The notes beneath the pieces were generated by a model that was not told the origin of the DNA, made no database searches, and saw only the letters and a program-made list of their open reading frames with translations. From positions 186,001 to 250,000 of the forward strand of contig NZ_PNEO01000004.1 in NCBI RefSeq assembly GCF_002870125.1: a stretch of 64,000 nt of DNA, read 5' to 3'. Position 1 is the first letter of the stretch; each line of letters begins with the position of its first letter. Position numbers and translations under genes: made by a program. Shown in pieces: positions 44,714-54,246 of this stretch. Source of the DNA: Burkholderia sp. WAC0059. Lineage in GTDB: Bacteria; Pseudomonadota; Gammaproteobacteria; Burkholderiales; Burkholderiaceae.

Positions 44714-45697
44714 ATGATAGCGAAAATCAATGGCGATCGGGCACTGTCGCTGGCCCGCGACGTGCTCCAGATCGAAGCCGACGCAGTTTTCGGGCTGCGC
44801 GAGCGGCTCGACGAGAGTTTCGTCCGCGCCCTCGATCTCATCCTCAACTGTCGGGGCCGCGTGGTCGTCTCCGGCATCGGCAAATCGGGCCACATTGCCC
44901 GCAAACTGGCCGCCACGCTGGCTTCCACCGGCACGCCGGCCTTCTTCGTCCACCCGGCGGAAGCCAGCCACGGCGACCTCGGCATGGTCACGGCCGACGA
45001 CGTTTTCATCGCGATGTCGAACTCCGGCGAATCGGAAGAGCTCGTGACGATCCTGCCGCTCGTCAAGCGCCTCGGCGCGAAGCTCGTCGCGATGACGGGC
45101 CGGCCCGGCTCGACGCTGGCCCAGCTCGCCGACGTGCATCTGAACTCGGCCGTCGAGAAGGAAGCCTGCTCGCTGAACCTCGCGCCCACGGCGAGCACCA
45201 CCGCGGCGCTCGCGCTCGGCGACGCGCTCGCGGTGGCCGTGCTCGACGCGCGCGGCTTCGGCCCCGACGACTTCGCGCGCTCGCACCCCGGCGGCACGCT
45301 GGGCCGGCGTCTGCTCACCTACGTGCGCGACGTGATGCGCACCGGCGAACAGGTGCCGCGCGTACTGCCCGACGCGACGGTGAGCGACGCGCTCTTCCAG
45401 CTCACGGCCAGGCGCATGGGCATGACGGCGATCGTCGACGAAGCCGGCCGCGTGAGCGGTATTTTCACCGACGGCGACCTGCGCCGCGTGCTCGAGCGGG
45501 CCGGCGACTTCCGCACGCTGCCGATCGCGTCGGTCATGACGCACTCGCCGCGCACGATCGGCCCCGACCAGCTCGCGGTCGAGGCCGTGGAACTGATGGA
45601 GCGCCACCGAATCAATCAGATGCTGGTCGTCGATACGGCCGGCAAGCTGATCGGTGCCCTTAACATGCACGACCTGTTTTCGAAGAAGGTGATCTGA
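44714..45697 (+). CDS. kdsD: D-arabinose-5-phosphate isomerase
   Basis: The 327-residue protein has an SIS sugar-isomerase domain (about 35-175: [32 protein letters not shown] and [11 protein letters not shown]). Two CBS domains follow (about 200-325). It converts ribulose 5-phosphate to arabinose 5-phosphate, the first step of Kdo synthesis. Its last base overlaps the kdsC start, as TGATGG. The long open frame upstream crosses the antiporter antisense and is discarded. The lack of a Shine-Dalgarno sequence is discussed with the promoter. Confidence 0.97.
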   Translation: MIAKINGDRALSLARDVLQIEADAVFGLRERLDESFVRALDLILNCRGRVVVSGIGKSGHIARKLAATLASTGTPAFFVHPAEASHGDLGMVTADDVFIAMSNSGESEELVTILPLVKRLGAKLVAMTGRPGSTLAQLADVHLNSAVEKEACSLNLAPTASTTAALALGDALAVAVLDARGFGPDDFARSHPGGTLGRRLLTYVRDVMRTGEQVPRVLPDATVSDALFQLTARRMGMTAIVDEAGRVSGIFTDGDLRRVLERAGDFRTLPIASVMTHSPRTIGPDQLAVEAVELMERHRINQMLVVDTAGKLIGALNMHDLFSKKVI

Positions 45698-46245
45698 TGG
45701 CCGCACCGGAACTTGACGCTACCGCCCGCGCCGCCCGCGTGCGCCTGATGATTTTCGACGTCGACGGCGTGCTGACCGACGGCGGCCTGATGTTCACGGG
45801 CGCGGGCGACACGATGAAGTCGTTCAACTCGCTCGACGGCTACGGCGCGAAGCTGCTGCGCGAGGCCGGCATCGAGACGGCCATCATCACGGGCCGGCAC
45901 TCGGAAATCGTCGCGGTCCGCGCGAAGGAGCTCAGGATCCCGCACGTCTTCCAGGGCGTCGAGGACAAGCGCGTCGCGTTCGCGCAACTGCTCGCCGACA
46001 CCGGCGTCGCGCCCGAGGCCTGCGGCTACATGGGCGACGACTGGCCCGACCTCGCCGTCATGCTCCAGTGCGGCCTCGCGGCGGCACCGGCCAACTCGCA
46101 CCCCGAGGTGCTCTCCCGCGCGCACTGGGTGAGCCGCGCGCGCGGCGGCCACGGCGCCGCGCGCGAGCTCTGCGATCTGCTGCTGCGCGCGCAGGGCCGC
46201 TACGAGGCGATGCTCGCCGCGGCCTGCGGAGCCACGCACGGATGA
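45697..46245 (+). CDS. kdsC: KDO-8-phosphate phosphatase
   Basis: The 182-residue HAD-family enzyme has the first catalytic motif MIFDVDGVLTDGG (about 19-31), a second conserved Thr region (ETAIITGRHSEIV), and the closing GYMGDDWPDL motif near 109-118. It dephosphorylates Kdo-8-phosphate to Kdo. The gene lies between kdsD and lptC with overlaps of one and four bases, so the Kdo and LPS export genes are translated as a unit. Confidence 0.96.
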   Translation: MAAPELDATARAARVRLMIFDVDGVLTDGGLMFTGAGDTMKSFNSLDGYGAKLLREAGIETAIITGRHSEIVAVRAKELRIPHVFQGVEDKRVAFAQLLADTGVAPEACGYMGDDWPDLAVMLQCGLAAAPANSHPEVLSRAHWVSRARGGHGAARELCDLLLRAQGRYEAMLAAACGATHG

Positions 46246-46841
46246 ACCCGAAGTTTCAACTGACGTCGCTGATTCCGGTCGTCGCCATAGCCGTGCTCGC
46301 GGCCCTCACGTGGTGGCTGCTGGAAGCGACGCGGCCGGCGCCGGACAATCAGCCCGAGCGCCCGCTCACGCACACGCCCGACTATTTCGCCGACAACTTC
46401 TCGGTCTCGGAGCTCGACCAGTCCGGCTCGACGCAGTACCGCCTGACGGCCACCCATCTCGTCCATTACGAGGACGACCAGAACAGCGACCTCACGCTGC
46501 CGGCCGTGCGCGCGTTCCAGCCCGGCAAGCCGGTCGTGACGGCCACGGGGCTGCGCGGCACCGTCAACGGCGACGCGTCGATCGTCGACCTGTACGACCA
46601 CGCGCGCATCGTGCGCGACGCCGGCTTCGGCGACCCGCGGATGCAGGCCGATTCCGAGCATTTCCACGTGCTCGTCAACGACGATGTCATCCTGACCGAA
46701 AAGCCGGTTAAACTTCAGCGCGGCCAGTCTATCGCGACGGCCACCAACGGCATGAACTACAACAACGTCACCCGGGTCATCAAGCTCTACGGCAACGTCC
46801 GGGGCACGATCGCCCCGGCTGATTCCGGCGGCTCCTCCTGA
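46242..46841 (+). CDS. lptC: LPS export protein LptC
   Basis: The 199-residue protein has one N-terminal membrane helix (about 8-26, LIPVVAIAVLAALTWWLL) and a beta-jellyroll domain with DYFADNFSVSELDQSG, LRGTVNGDASIVDLYDHARIVR and VKLQRGQSIATATNGMNYN. LptC receives LPS from the LptB2FG complex and hands it to LptA. It starts with ATGA overlapping kdsC and is 42 bases before lptA. Confidence 0.95.
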   Translation: MNPKFQLTSLIPVVAIAVLAALTWWLLEATRPAPDNQPERPLTHTPDYFADNFSVSELDQSGSTQYRLTATHLVHYEDDQNSDLTLPAVRAFQPGKPVVTATGLRGTVNGDASIVDLYDHARIVRDAGFGDPRMQADSEHFHVLVNDDVILTEKPVKLQRGQSIATATNGMNYNNVTRVIKLYGNVRGTIAPADSGGSS

Positions 46842-46883
46842 CACCCCGGAACCGTCCACTCCAGCCATTCCAGGCGTGACTGC

Positions 46884-47555
46884 ATGAACGAATCGCTCCC
46901 CCGCTCCCTGTCCGGCCGCGCGCAGCGCCTGCGCCGCGCGGCCTTCGCGATGCTGTGCGCACTTGCCGCGGCGCTGCCGCTCGCCTTCGCGAGCCCCGCC
47001 CACGCGGAGCGCGCCGACCGCGACAAGCCGCTCAACATCGAGGCGGACAACATGACCTACGACGACCTGAAGCAGGTGACGGTGTTCACGGGCCACGTCG
47101 TCGCGACCAAGGGCACCATCCTGATCAAGGCCGACAAGCTCGTCGTCCATCAGGACCCGGAAGGCTATCAGTACGCGACGGGCACCGTGACGGGCAGCAC
47201 GCTCGCCTACTTCCGCCAGAAGCGCGAGGGGGTCAACGAGTACATCGACGGCAACGCCGAGCGCATCGACTACGACGGCAAGCAGGACCTGACCACGCTC
47301 ACGACCAACGCCACGGTGCGTCGCCTGCAGGGCCTCACGACCGTGATGGACCAGGTGCACGGCAGCGTCATCACCTACGACGGCCAGAACGACTTTTACA
47401 CGGCGAAGGCCGGCAAGGACGTCGCGGGCCCCGGCAACCCGACCGGACGCGTGCGCGCGATGCTCTCGCCGAGCAACGGCGGCGCGGCGCCGCTCACGGG
47501 CGCGTCGGCCACGCTCGCGCCCTCGACCACGCTGCAGGAGGCGCCGCAACAATGA
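46884..47555 (+). CDS. lptA: LPS transport periplasmic protein LptA
   Basis: The 223-residue protein has a signal peptide ending in SPAHA (about residue 41, with a rather long N-region). The OstA-like jellyroll (about 45-195, [23 protein letters not shown]) and a low-complexity Gly/Ala/Ser/Thr tail complete it. LptA bridges the periplasm by stacking with LptC and LptD. Its stop overlaps the lptB start by four bases, as AATGA. Confidence 0.95.
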   Translation: MNESLPRSLSGRAQRLRRAAFAMLCALAAALPLAFASPAHAERADRDKPLNIEADNMTYDDLKQVTVFTGHVVATKGTILIKADKLVVHQDPEGYQYATGTVTGSTLAYFRQKREGVNEYIDGNAERIDYDGKQDLTTLTTNATVRRLQGLTTVMDQVHGSVITYDGQNDFYTAKAGKDVAGPGNPTGRVRAMLSPSNGGAAPLTGASATLAPSTTLQEAPQQ

Positions 47556-48334
47556 GCGCCACCGCCCTGCACAACCGCCAGCCGGCCGGCACGACGAGCT
47601 CTCTCGCCGTGCGCAACCTCAAGAAGCGCTACGGGTCGCGCACCGTCGTGAAGGACGTCTCGCTCGACGTGAAGAGCGGCGAGGTGGTCGGCCTGCTCGG
47701 CCCGAACGGCGCGGGCAAGACCACGTCGTTCTACATGATCGTCGGGCTCGTGCCGCTCGACGCCGGCGAGATCGACCTCGACGGCCAGTCGATCAGCCTG
47801 CTGCCGATCCACAAGCGCGCCTCGCTCGGCCTGTCGTACCTGCCGCAGGAAGCGTCGGTGTTCCGCAAGCTGTCCGTCGAGCAGAACATCCGCGCGGTGC
47901 TCGAACTCCAGCACGACGAAAACGGCAAGCGTCTCTCGAAGGACGTGATGACCGCGCGCGCCGAGGCGCTGCTCGACGAGCTGCAGATCACCCATCTGCG
48001 CAACAACACGGCGCTGTCGCTGTCGGGCGGGGAGCGACGCCGGGTCGAAATCGCGCGCGCGCTCGCAACCGACCCCAGTTTCATCCTGCTCGACGAGCCG
48101 TTCGCGGGCGTGGACCCGATCGCCGTGCTGGAAATCCAGAAGATCGTCAAGTTTCTGAAACAGCGCAATATCGGCGTGCTCATCACGGACCACAACGTGC
48201 GCGAAACGCTCGGCATCTGCGACCACGCCTACATCATCAGCGACGGCTCCGTCCTCGCGGCGGGCGCGCCCGGCGACATCATCGAGAACGAAAGCGTACG
48301 CCGCGTCTATCTCGGCGAACATTTCCGCATGTAA
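47552..48334 (+). CDS. lptB: LPS export ABC transporter ATPase LptB
   Basis: The 260-residue ATPase has Walker [10 protein letters not shown] (about 50-58), the Q-loop [13 protein letters not shown] (about 95), the signature [15 protein letters not shown] and Walker [14 protein letters not shown], all typical of LptB. It drives LPS extraction with LptF and LptG, which are not in the window. It is the last gene of the kdsD to lptB run. A 286-base non-coding gap separates it from rpoN. Confidence 0.97.
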   Translation: MSATALHNRQPAGTTSSLAVRNLKKRYGSRTVVKDVSLDVKSGEVVGLLGPNGAGKTTSFYMIVGLVPLDAGEIDLDGQSISLLPIHKRASLGLSYLPQEASVFRKLSVEQNIRAVLELQHDENGKRLSKDVMTARAEALLDELQITHLRNNTALSLSGGERRRVEIARALATDPSFILLDEPFAGVDPIAVLEIQKIVKFLKQRNIGVLITDHNVRETLGICDHAYIISDGSVLAAGAPGDIIENESVRRVYLGEHFRM

Positions 48335-48587
48335 CGGAACACGGGGCTCACGGCGGACCGCGCAAGACGCGAACAAGCCTCTCCGACCCGCGCGGCGCGC
48401 TATCCCGCTCCGCCGCCCTTCCCTGCCGGCGAACCCGCGCCGGCAATCGTTCCGGCAAACCGGCTCCGGGCGCCCTGTCCGGCACGGCGCGAGCTTTCCG
48501 CGTCCGTCCCCTTTGCGCCCCGCGCACGGCCGTGCTCCGGCCATCCCCGATCGCCCCCGTCGCGGGCGCGGCGAGGTATCGCGGGCG

Positions 48588-48605
48588 TGGCAAACTCTTT
48601 ACAAT
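48588..48605 (+). promoter_or_regulatory. rpoN promoter: -10 element and overlapping sigma-54-like element
   Basis: TACAAT at 48600-48605 is a good sigma-70 -10. It would start transcription only about 9 bases before the rpoN ATG, and no ribosome binding site is seen. TGGC (48588) and TTAC (48599) have the 7-base spacing of sigma-54 promoters, but the essential GC of the -12 element is AC here. The second reading is therefore weak. Confidence 0.35.
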
Positions 48606-48620
48606 GATTCGCACATCGCC

Positions 48621-50147
48621 ATGAAAGCCAGCCTCCAACTCCGCCTCTCGCAGCATCTTGCGCTGACTCCACAATTGCAACAGTCGATCCGGCTGCTGCA
48701 ATTGTCGACGCTCGAACTGCAACAGGAGGTTGCGGCGGCGATCGCCCAGAACCCGCTGCTCGAAAACGAGGACGACTGGATCGCGAGCCCGCTGCGCGTC
48801 GCCTCCGACGGCTCGCTGATCGCCCAGCCGCCCACGACGGCCGGGTCCGAGGGGATGGCGGGCGGTTCGGCCGCCACGGCGACGACCGGCAACGGTACGG
48901 CCAACGGCGAGCGCGGCGACGGCGAACCGCAGGGCGTCGACGAGTACAACGGCCTGAACGCCGATGCGAACGGCGACGCGAGCCAGTGGAACCTCGACGA
49001 CTTCGGCCGCTCGGGCAATGCGTCCGACGACGACGACCTGCCGCCGCTGCAGATCCACGAATCGACGACCACGCTGCGCGACCATCTGACGGCGCAGTTG
49101 CGCGTCACCCAGGCGAGCCCGCGCGACCGCGCGCTCATCACGTTCCTCATCGAATCGCTCGACGACGACGGCTACCTCGGCGCGACCTTCGACGAAATTC
49201 TCGCCGACCTGCCCGAAGAGCTCGAAGTCGATACCGACGAGCTGAACGCCGCGCTCGCGCTGCTGCACAGTTTCGATCCGGCGGGCGTCGGCGCGCGCTC
49301 GGCCTCCGAATGCCTGAAGCTGCAACTGCTGCGCCTTGCGCCTTCGGAAACGCGCACGCTCGCGCTCGAGATCGTGTCGCATCACCTCGAACTGCTCGCG
49401 ACGCGCGACTTCACGCGGCTGCGCAAACACCTGAAAGCGAGCGACGACGCGCTGCGCGACGCGCACGCGCTGATCCGCTCGCTCGAACCGTTCCCGGGCG
49501 CAGCTTACGGCAAGGCCGAAGCCGACTACGTGGTGCCCGACATCATGGTCAAAAAAATCGGCCAGAACTGGCACGCCGAGCTGAATCCCGAAGTCGTGCC
49601 GAAGCTGCGGATCAACCATCTCTATGCGAACATCCTGCGCAACAACCGCGGCGATCCGGGCAGCGGTTCGCTGCGCCAGCAACTGCAGGAAGCGCGCTGG
49701 CTGATCAAGAATATTCAGCAGCGCTTCGAGACGATTCTGCGCGTGGCGCAGGCCATCGTCGAGCGACAGAAGAATTTTTTCGTGCACGGCGAAATTGCAA
49801 TGCGCCCCTTGGTTTTGCGGGAGATTGCTGATACGCTGGGCTTGCACGAGTCGACGGTCTCGCGTGTGACGACCGGTAAGTACATGCTCACCCCGTTCGG
49901 GACGCTTGAATTTAAGTACTTCTTCGGATCTCACGTATCGACCGACACGGGAGGCGCGGCCTCCTCCACCGCCATTCGCGCGCTCATCAAGCAACTGATA
50001 GGAGCTGAAAACCCCAAATCGCCCCTTTCGGACAGCCGCATAGCCGAGCTGCTGGCGGAACAGGGTTTCGTGGTCGCGCGCCGCACCGTCGCGAAGTACC
50101 GCGAAGCGCTGAAGATTCCGGCGGTCAATCTGCGCAAGTCTCTTTAG
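48621..50147 (+). CDS. rpoN: RNA polymerase sigma-54 factor
   Basis: The 508-residue protein starts with the Gln/Leu-rich activator-interacting region ([20 protein letters not shown], about 4-23). A spacer of acidic and low-complexity sequence (about 55-145) follows, then the core-binding domain. A helix-turn-helix ([20 protein letters not shown]) and the RpoN box [10 protein letters not shown] near the end close it. It binds promoters at -24/-12 and needs activators such as the one at the end of tad locus 1. The start was chosen at MKASLQ; the longer frame upstream is not credible. Confidence 0.98.
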   Translation: MKASLQLRLSQHLALTPQLQQSIRLLQLSTLELQQEVAAAIAQNPLLENEDDWIASPLRVASDGSLIAQPPTTAGSEGMAGGSAATATTGNGTANGERGDGEPQGVDEYNGLNADANGDASQWNLDDFGRSGNASDDDDLPPLQIHESTTTLRDHLTAQLRVTQASPRDRALITFLIESLDDDGYLGATFDEILADLPEELEVDTDELNAALALLHSFDPAGVGARSASECLKLQLLRLAPSETRTLALEIVSHHLELLATRDFTRLRKHLKASDDALRDAHALIRSLEPFPGAAYGKAEADYVVPDIMVKKIGQNWHAELNPEVVPKLRINHLYANILRNNRGDPGSGSLRQQLQEARWLIKNIQQRFETILRVAQAIVERQKNFFVHGEIAMRPLVLREIADTLGLHESTVSRVTTGKYMLTPFGTLEFKYFFGSHVSTDTGGAASSTAIRALIKQLIGAENPKSPLSDSRIAELLAEQGFVVARRTVAKYREALKIPAVNLRKSL

Positions 50148-50336
50148 CCCGTTCGGGCCTCGTCGGGGTTCCGCGCGGGCCGTTCCCGGCCGCGGCGCTA
50201 GTTGGCGAAGATGGCCGGCCGAGGTATCCCGCCGTTTGCCGCCCCTGCCTGCAGGCCCGGTTCACGGCGAGCCCATCGACCGGCACATTGCACGCTCGCA
50301 TCGCGTTCCCGACGGCCATCAGCCTGGAGAAGCACG

Positions 50337-50696
50337 ATGAATCTGAAGATCAGTGGACACCATCTCGAAGTGACGCCGGCGTTGCGAGAATACGTGATCA
50401 CCAAACTGGACAGGGTGCTAAGGCATTTCGATCAGGTCATCGACGGGAACGTGGTCCTCTCGGTCGACAACTACAGGGAAAAGGACAGGCGGCAGAAGGT
50501 CGAAGTCAATCTTCATCTGAAGGGCAAGGACATTTTCGTGGAAAGCGCGAACGGCGACCTGTACGCGGCCATCGATCTCGTGATCGACAAGCTGGACCGC
50601 CAGGTCGTGCGCCACAAGGATCGCGTCCAGGGACACCAGCACGACGCGCTCAAACATCAGAGCGCGGTCGGCGTGGAGTTGCCGCCGCCGCAGTAA
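50337..50696 (+). CDS. hpf: Ribosome hibernation promoting factor (HPF)
   Basis: The 119-residue short-form HPF has the family core [20 protein letters not shown] and the basic helix pair that binds the 30S decoding centre. The C-terminal dimerisation domain of long HPF is missing, as in most beta-proteobacteria. It promotes formation of 100S ribosomes in stationary phase. It follows rpoN after 189 bases, its usual place. GGAG is 9 bases upstream of the start. Confidence 0.95.
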   Translation: MNLKISGHHLEVTPALREYVITKLDRVLRHFDQVIDGNVVLSVDNYREKDRRQKVEVNLHLKGKDIFVESANGDLYAAIDLVIDKLDRQVVRHKDRVQGHQHDALKHQSAVGVELPPPQ

Positions 50697-50733
50697 GGCG
50701 CAGCACGTCGGCCATGCCGACCCTCCAGAACAG

Positions 50734-50760
50734 ACCGCCCGGCACGCCGGGCGGTTTTTT
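50734..50760 (+). terminator. Rho-independent terminator after hpf
   Basis: CCGCCCGG and CCGGGCGG form a perfect 8-bp stem with a 4-base loop (CACG), followed directly by six T. It ends the rpoN-hpf transcript. Confidence 0.92.
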
Positions 50761-50886
50761 CATGGGCAGGGATGGGGGAAGCCTGAGAAATCGCAGGAAT
50801 CGGGACCATCGCGGGAGTCGTGAAAGCCCCGTCGCGGAACGCCCGCGATACATGGCGCATCGCACCATCCGCGCATACGCTTGTTC

Positions 50887-50892
50887 TATAAT
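50887..50892 (+). promoter_or_regulatory. Perfect -10 box (TATAAT) for the ptsN operon
   Basis: TATAAT fits consensus fully. The -35 at 17 bases (ACCATC) is weak. A start near 50899 gives a leader of about 160 bases before ptsN. It follows the hpf terminator, so the ptsN-hprK-rapZ group likely has its own promoter. Confidence 0.5.
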
Positions 50893-51057
50893 GATCCCGT
50901 CATTTTTCGGGGTATTCCGGCCCCGGGGTTTCGGCACCGGGCTTCATCGCCTGCCGCGGCGCCCGACGCTCGGGCATCGCGACAGTCCGCTTCCGGCGCG
51001 GGACATCCGCCAGCCGCCGGGGTGAGGAGCATTCAGGCCACGTTTTCGCCTGCAAAC

Positions 51058-51513
51058 ATGAATCGTTTAGCCAAAATACTTCCTCTCGAGAACGTCGTCG
51101 TCGGCCTGGCCGTTACCAGCAAGAAACGCGTCTTCGAGCAGGCTGGTCTGATCTTCGAAAACCAGAACGGCATCGCCCGCAGCACGGTCACCGACAATCT
51201 TTTCGCGCGCGAGCGCCTCGGTTCCACGGGCCTCGGCGAAGGCGTGGCGATTCCGCACGGCCGCATCAAGGGCCTGAAGCAGCCGCTCGCGGCGTTCGTG
51301 CGCCTCGCGGAGCCGATTCCGTTCGAGGCGCCCGACGGTCAGCCGGTTTCGCTGCTGATCTTCCTGCTCGTGCCCGAGCAGGCCACGCAGCAGCACCTCG
51401 ACATCCTGTCCGAGATCGCGCAACTGCTGTCCGATCGCGACACGCGCGAGCGTCTGCATACGGAGCAGGACCGCGAGACGTTGCATCGCCTGCTCACCCA
51501 GTGGCAACCTTGA
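51058..51513 (+). CDS. ptsN: PTS IIA-like nitrogen regulatory protein PtsN
   Basis: This 151-residue EIIA-Ntr has the phospho-acceptor histidine H67 in [44 protein letters not shown] is the usual second half. It receives phosphate from the Ntr branch (PtsP, NPr) and controls potassium uptake, nitrogen genes and others. It is followed by hprK and rapZ, the standard beta-proteobacterial arrangement, which links carbon/nitrogen PTS and amino sugar control. Confidence 0.96.
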   Translation: MNRLAKILPLENVVVGLAVTSKKRVFEQAGLIFENQNGIARSTVTDNLFARERLGSTGLGEGVAIPHGRIKGLKQPLAAFVRLAEPIPFEAPDGQPVSLLIFLLVPEQATQQHLDILSEIAQLLSDRDTRERLHTEQDRETLHRLLTQWQP

Positions 51514-51607
51514 TGCCGGGCGCCCGCTCCCGCGCCGCGCAGGCGGCCTCGCACACCTGACCGGCGAAGCTCGCGCAGCCAGCGGCCCACTACGGAGTCA
51601 CCGACTC

Positions 51608-52576
51608 ATGGACACTTCCAGCATCAACGCCCAAAGCATCTTCGACGACAACGCCGCCACGCTGAAACTGAGCTGGCTGACCGGTCACGAGGGCTGGGAG
51701 CGCGGCTTCCCGGCCGAGAGCGTCGCCACCGCGACCTCGAGCGCGGACCTCGTCGGCCACCTGAACCTGATTCACCCGAACCGCATCCAGGTGCTCGGCG
51801 AAGCCGAAATCCACTACTACCACCGCCAGACCGAGGAAGACCGCTCGCGCCACATGGCCGAGCTGATCGCGCTCGAGCCGCCGTTTCTCGTCGTCGCCGG
51901 CGGCGTCGCCGCGCCGCCCGAACTGGTGCTGCGCTGTACCCGCTCGTCGACGCCGCTCTTCACCACGCCGATGTCGGCCGCTGCCGTCATCGACAGCCTG
52001 CGCCTCTACATGTCGCGCATCCTCGCGCCGCGCGCGACGCTGCACGGCGTGTTCCTCGACATTCTCGGCATGGGCGTGCTGCTCACGGGCGACTCGGGCC
52101 TCGGCAAGAGCGAACTGGGGCTCGAACTGATCAGCCGCGGCCACGGCCTCGTCGCCGACGACGCCGTGGACTTCGTGCGGCTCGGCCCCGACTTCGTCGA
52201 GGGCCGCTGCCCGCCGCTCCTGCAGAACCTGCTCGAAGTGCGCGGCCTCGGCCTGCTCGACATCAAGACGATTTTCGGCGAGACGGCCGTGCGCCGCAAA
52301 ATGAAGCTCAAGCTGATCGTCCAGCTCGTGCGCCGCCCGGACGGCGAATTCCAGCGCCTGCCGCTCGAAAGCCAGACGGTCGACGTGCTCGGCCTGCCGA
52401 TCAGCAAGGTGACGATTCAGGTTGCGGCCGGCCGCAACCTCGCGGTGCTCGTCGAAGCCGCCGTGCGCAACACGATCCTGCAACTGCGCGGCATCGACAC
52501 GCTGCGGGACTTCATGGACCGCCAGCGGCTCGCCATGCAGGACCCCGACAGCCAGTTTCCGGGCAAGCTCGTCTGA
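51608..52576 (+). CDS. hprK: HPr kinase/phosphorylase
   Basis: The 322-residue protein has an N-terminal domain (1-130) and a kinase domain with H146 in HGVFLDILG, the P-loop GDSGLGKS (161-168) and the signature [21 protein letters not shown] (about 210-230). It phosphorylates HPr at Ser46 and can reverse this. In beta-proteobacteria without a full PTS it is thought to act in regulation. Length is normal. Confidence 0.97.
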   Translation: MDTSSINAQSIFDDNAATLKLSWLTGHEGWERGFPAESVATATSSADLVGHLNLIHPNRIQVLGEAEIHYYHRQTEEDRSRHMAELIALEPPFLVVAGGVAAPPELVLRCTRSSTPLFTTPMSAAAVIDSLRLYMSRILAPRATLHGVFLDILGMGVLLTGDSGLGKSELGLELISRGHGLVADDAVDFVRLGPDFVEGRCPPLLQNLLEVRGLGLLDIKTIFGETAVRRKMKLKLIVQLVRRPDGEFQRLPLESQTVDVLGLPISKVTIQVAAGRNLAVLVEAAVRNTILQLRGIDTLRDFMDRQRLAMQDPDSQFPGKLV

Positions 52577-52654
52577 CCGGCGCGGCCTGCGCGGGGCGTC
52601 CCGATTGCGCGAGGCAGATGCTATGATGGCCGGAACCGGGTTTTCCGACTTCCC

Positions 52655-53548
52655 ATGCGCATCATCCTGATCACCGGCATTTCAGGCTCCGGCAAATCGG
52701 TGGCGCTCAACGCGCTCGAGGACGTGGGTTACTTCTGCGTCGACAACCTGCCGCCCCGTTTTCTGCCGCAGCTCGCCGAACACCTCGCCAACGAGGGCTA
52801 CGCGCGTCTCGCCGTCGCGATCGACGCGCGTTCGAGCTCGTCGTTCGACGGCATACCCGAAATGATCGGCGCGCTCGCGCAACGCAACGACGTGCGCGTG
52901 CTGTTCCTGAACGCGAGCACCCAGGCGCTGATCCAGCGCTTTTCCGAAACGCGCCGCCGGCATCCGCTCTCGGGCTCGAGCACGCACGACGCGAACGTGG
53001 GCATGCTGAAGTCGCTCGAGGAAGCGATCGAGCACGAACGCGAACTCGTGTCGAACCTCGCGGAATTCGGCCACCAGATCGACACGAGCAACCTGAGCGC
53101 GAACGCGCTGCGCGCCTGGGTCAAGGTCTTCGTCGAGGAGGAGCGCGGCGCGCTCGCGCTCACGTTCGAGTCGTTCGGCTTCAAGCGCGGCGTGCCGCTC
53201 GACGCCGACTTCGTGTTCGACGTGCGCACGCTGCCGAATCCGTATTACGACGGCCGCCTGCGTCCGCTCACCGGGCTCGACAAGCCGGTCATCGATTTTC
53301 TGACCGCGCAGCCGGCCGTCAACGAGATGATCGAGGACATCCACGCGTTCATCGCGAAGTGGCTGCCGCGGTTTCGCGACGACAACCGCAGCTACCTGAC
53401 CGTCGCGATCGGCTGCACGGGCGGTCAGCATCGTTCGGTCTTCATCGCGCAGACGCTCGCCGCTCGCCTTGCGGGCGAGGCGAGCGTGATCGTGCGCCAT
53501 CGGGACGCGCCGCTCGACGTGGGCGACTCGTCCCGGCTGATCGCCTAA
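52655..53548 (+). CDS. rapZ: RNase adapter protein RapZ
   Basis: The 297-residue protein begins with a P-loop kinase-like domain (Walker A GISGSGKS at 8-15, Walker B-like near 30 VDNLPPRF). The C-terminal part ends with the conserved [19 protein letters not shown] segment. In E. coli RapZ guides RNase E to GlmZ/GlmY sRNA. In beta-proteobacteria it accompanies hprK. Spacing to hprK is 78 bases. Confidence 0.96.
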   Translation: MRIILITGISGSGKSVALNALEDVGYFCVDNLPPRFLPQLAEHLANEGYARLAVAIDARSSSSFDGIPEMIGALAQRNDVRVLFLNASTQALIQRFSETRRRHPLSGSSTHDANVGMLKSLEEAIEHERELVSNLAEFGHQIDTSNLSANALRAWVKVFVEEERGALALTFESFGFKRGVPLDADFVFDVRTLPNPYYDGRLRPLTGLDKPVIDFLTAQPAVNEMIEDIHAFIAKWLPRFRDDNRSYLTVAIGCTGGQHRSVFIAQTLAARLAGEASVIVRHRDAPLDVGDSSRLIA

Positions 53549-53589
53549 CCGGCCGCATCGCGCGGCCTTAACCGTATAAGCGTTGCGCC

Positions 53590-54225
53590 ATGCCCATCCC
53601 GCCCGCCGTGCTGGCAGATTTGCCGCTCTTTCCGCTGCATACGGTGCTGTTTCCCGGCGGGTTGCTGCCCCTGAAGATTTTCGAGGCGCGCTATCTCGAC
53701 ATGGCCCGCGCCTGCCTGCGCGAGCAGACGCCGTTCGGCGTCTGTCTGCTCAAGAGCGGCACCGAGGTCGCTCAGCCGGACGAGCCCGCCGTGCCGGAAA
53801 CGGTGGGATGCCTCGCCGAAATCGACCAGTGCGACGTCGAGACCTTCGGCATGCTGCTGATCCGCGCGCACGGCACGCGGCGCTTCCGGCTGCTTTCGCA
53901 CCGCGTCGAAGCGAGCGGTCTGCTGGTCGGCATGGCCGAGCCGCTCGCCGACGACACGCCGCTCGAAGGCCAGGACCGGCTCGCCTGCTTCGGCGCCTGC
54001 GCGGAGGTGCTCGAGCGGATCATCGCGACGATCCGCTCGCGTGACCCGGACGGCGTGCCGTTCGCGGAGCCGTTCAGGCTCGACGACCCGTCATGGGTGT
54101 CGAACCGGCTCGCCGAGGTGCTGCCGATCCCGCTGCGCGCGCGCCAGAAGCTGATGGAACTCACCGACGCGGGCGCGCGAATCGACGTGGTTCACCACTA
54201 CATGCGGCAGCATCAACTGCTCTAG
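53590..54225 (+). CDS. LON-substrate-binding-domain protein
   Basis: The 211-residue protein contains only the N-terminal LON domain (LPLFPLHTVLFPGGLLPLKIFEARY, about 10-34, and CLAEIDQCDVETFGMLLIRAHG, about 75-96). It has neither the AAA nor the protease domain of Lon. Such proteins are probably adaptors or stress proteins; the biochemical role is not known. It is convergent with mutY, with 21 bases between the stops, and 41 bases after rapZ. Confidence 0.9.
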   Translation: MPIPPAVLADLPLFPLHTVLFPGGLLPLKIFEARYLDMARACLREQTPFGVCLLKSGTEVAQPDEPAVPETVGCLAEIDQCDVETFGMLLIRAHGTRRFRLLSHRVEASGLLVGMAEPLADDTPLEGQDRLACFGACAEVLERIIATIRSRDPDGVPFAEPFRLDDPSWVSNRLAEVLPIPLRARQKLMELTDAGARIDVVHHYMRQHQLL

Positions 54226-54246
54226 CCCCGGCGCGTCAACCGACCG

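Larger units (their letters stand above)
50697..51057. other. 361-bp gap with hpf terminator and ptsN promoter
   Basis: It begins with the hpf terminator, then a stretch without coding content, then a perfect -10 box for the ptsN operon. The leader between promoter and ptsN is about 160 bases long and GC-rich, with short CGGGG/CCCCG pairings, so post-transcriptional control is possible. Confidence 0.6.
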
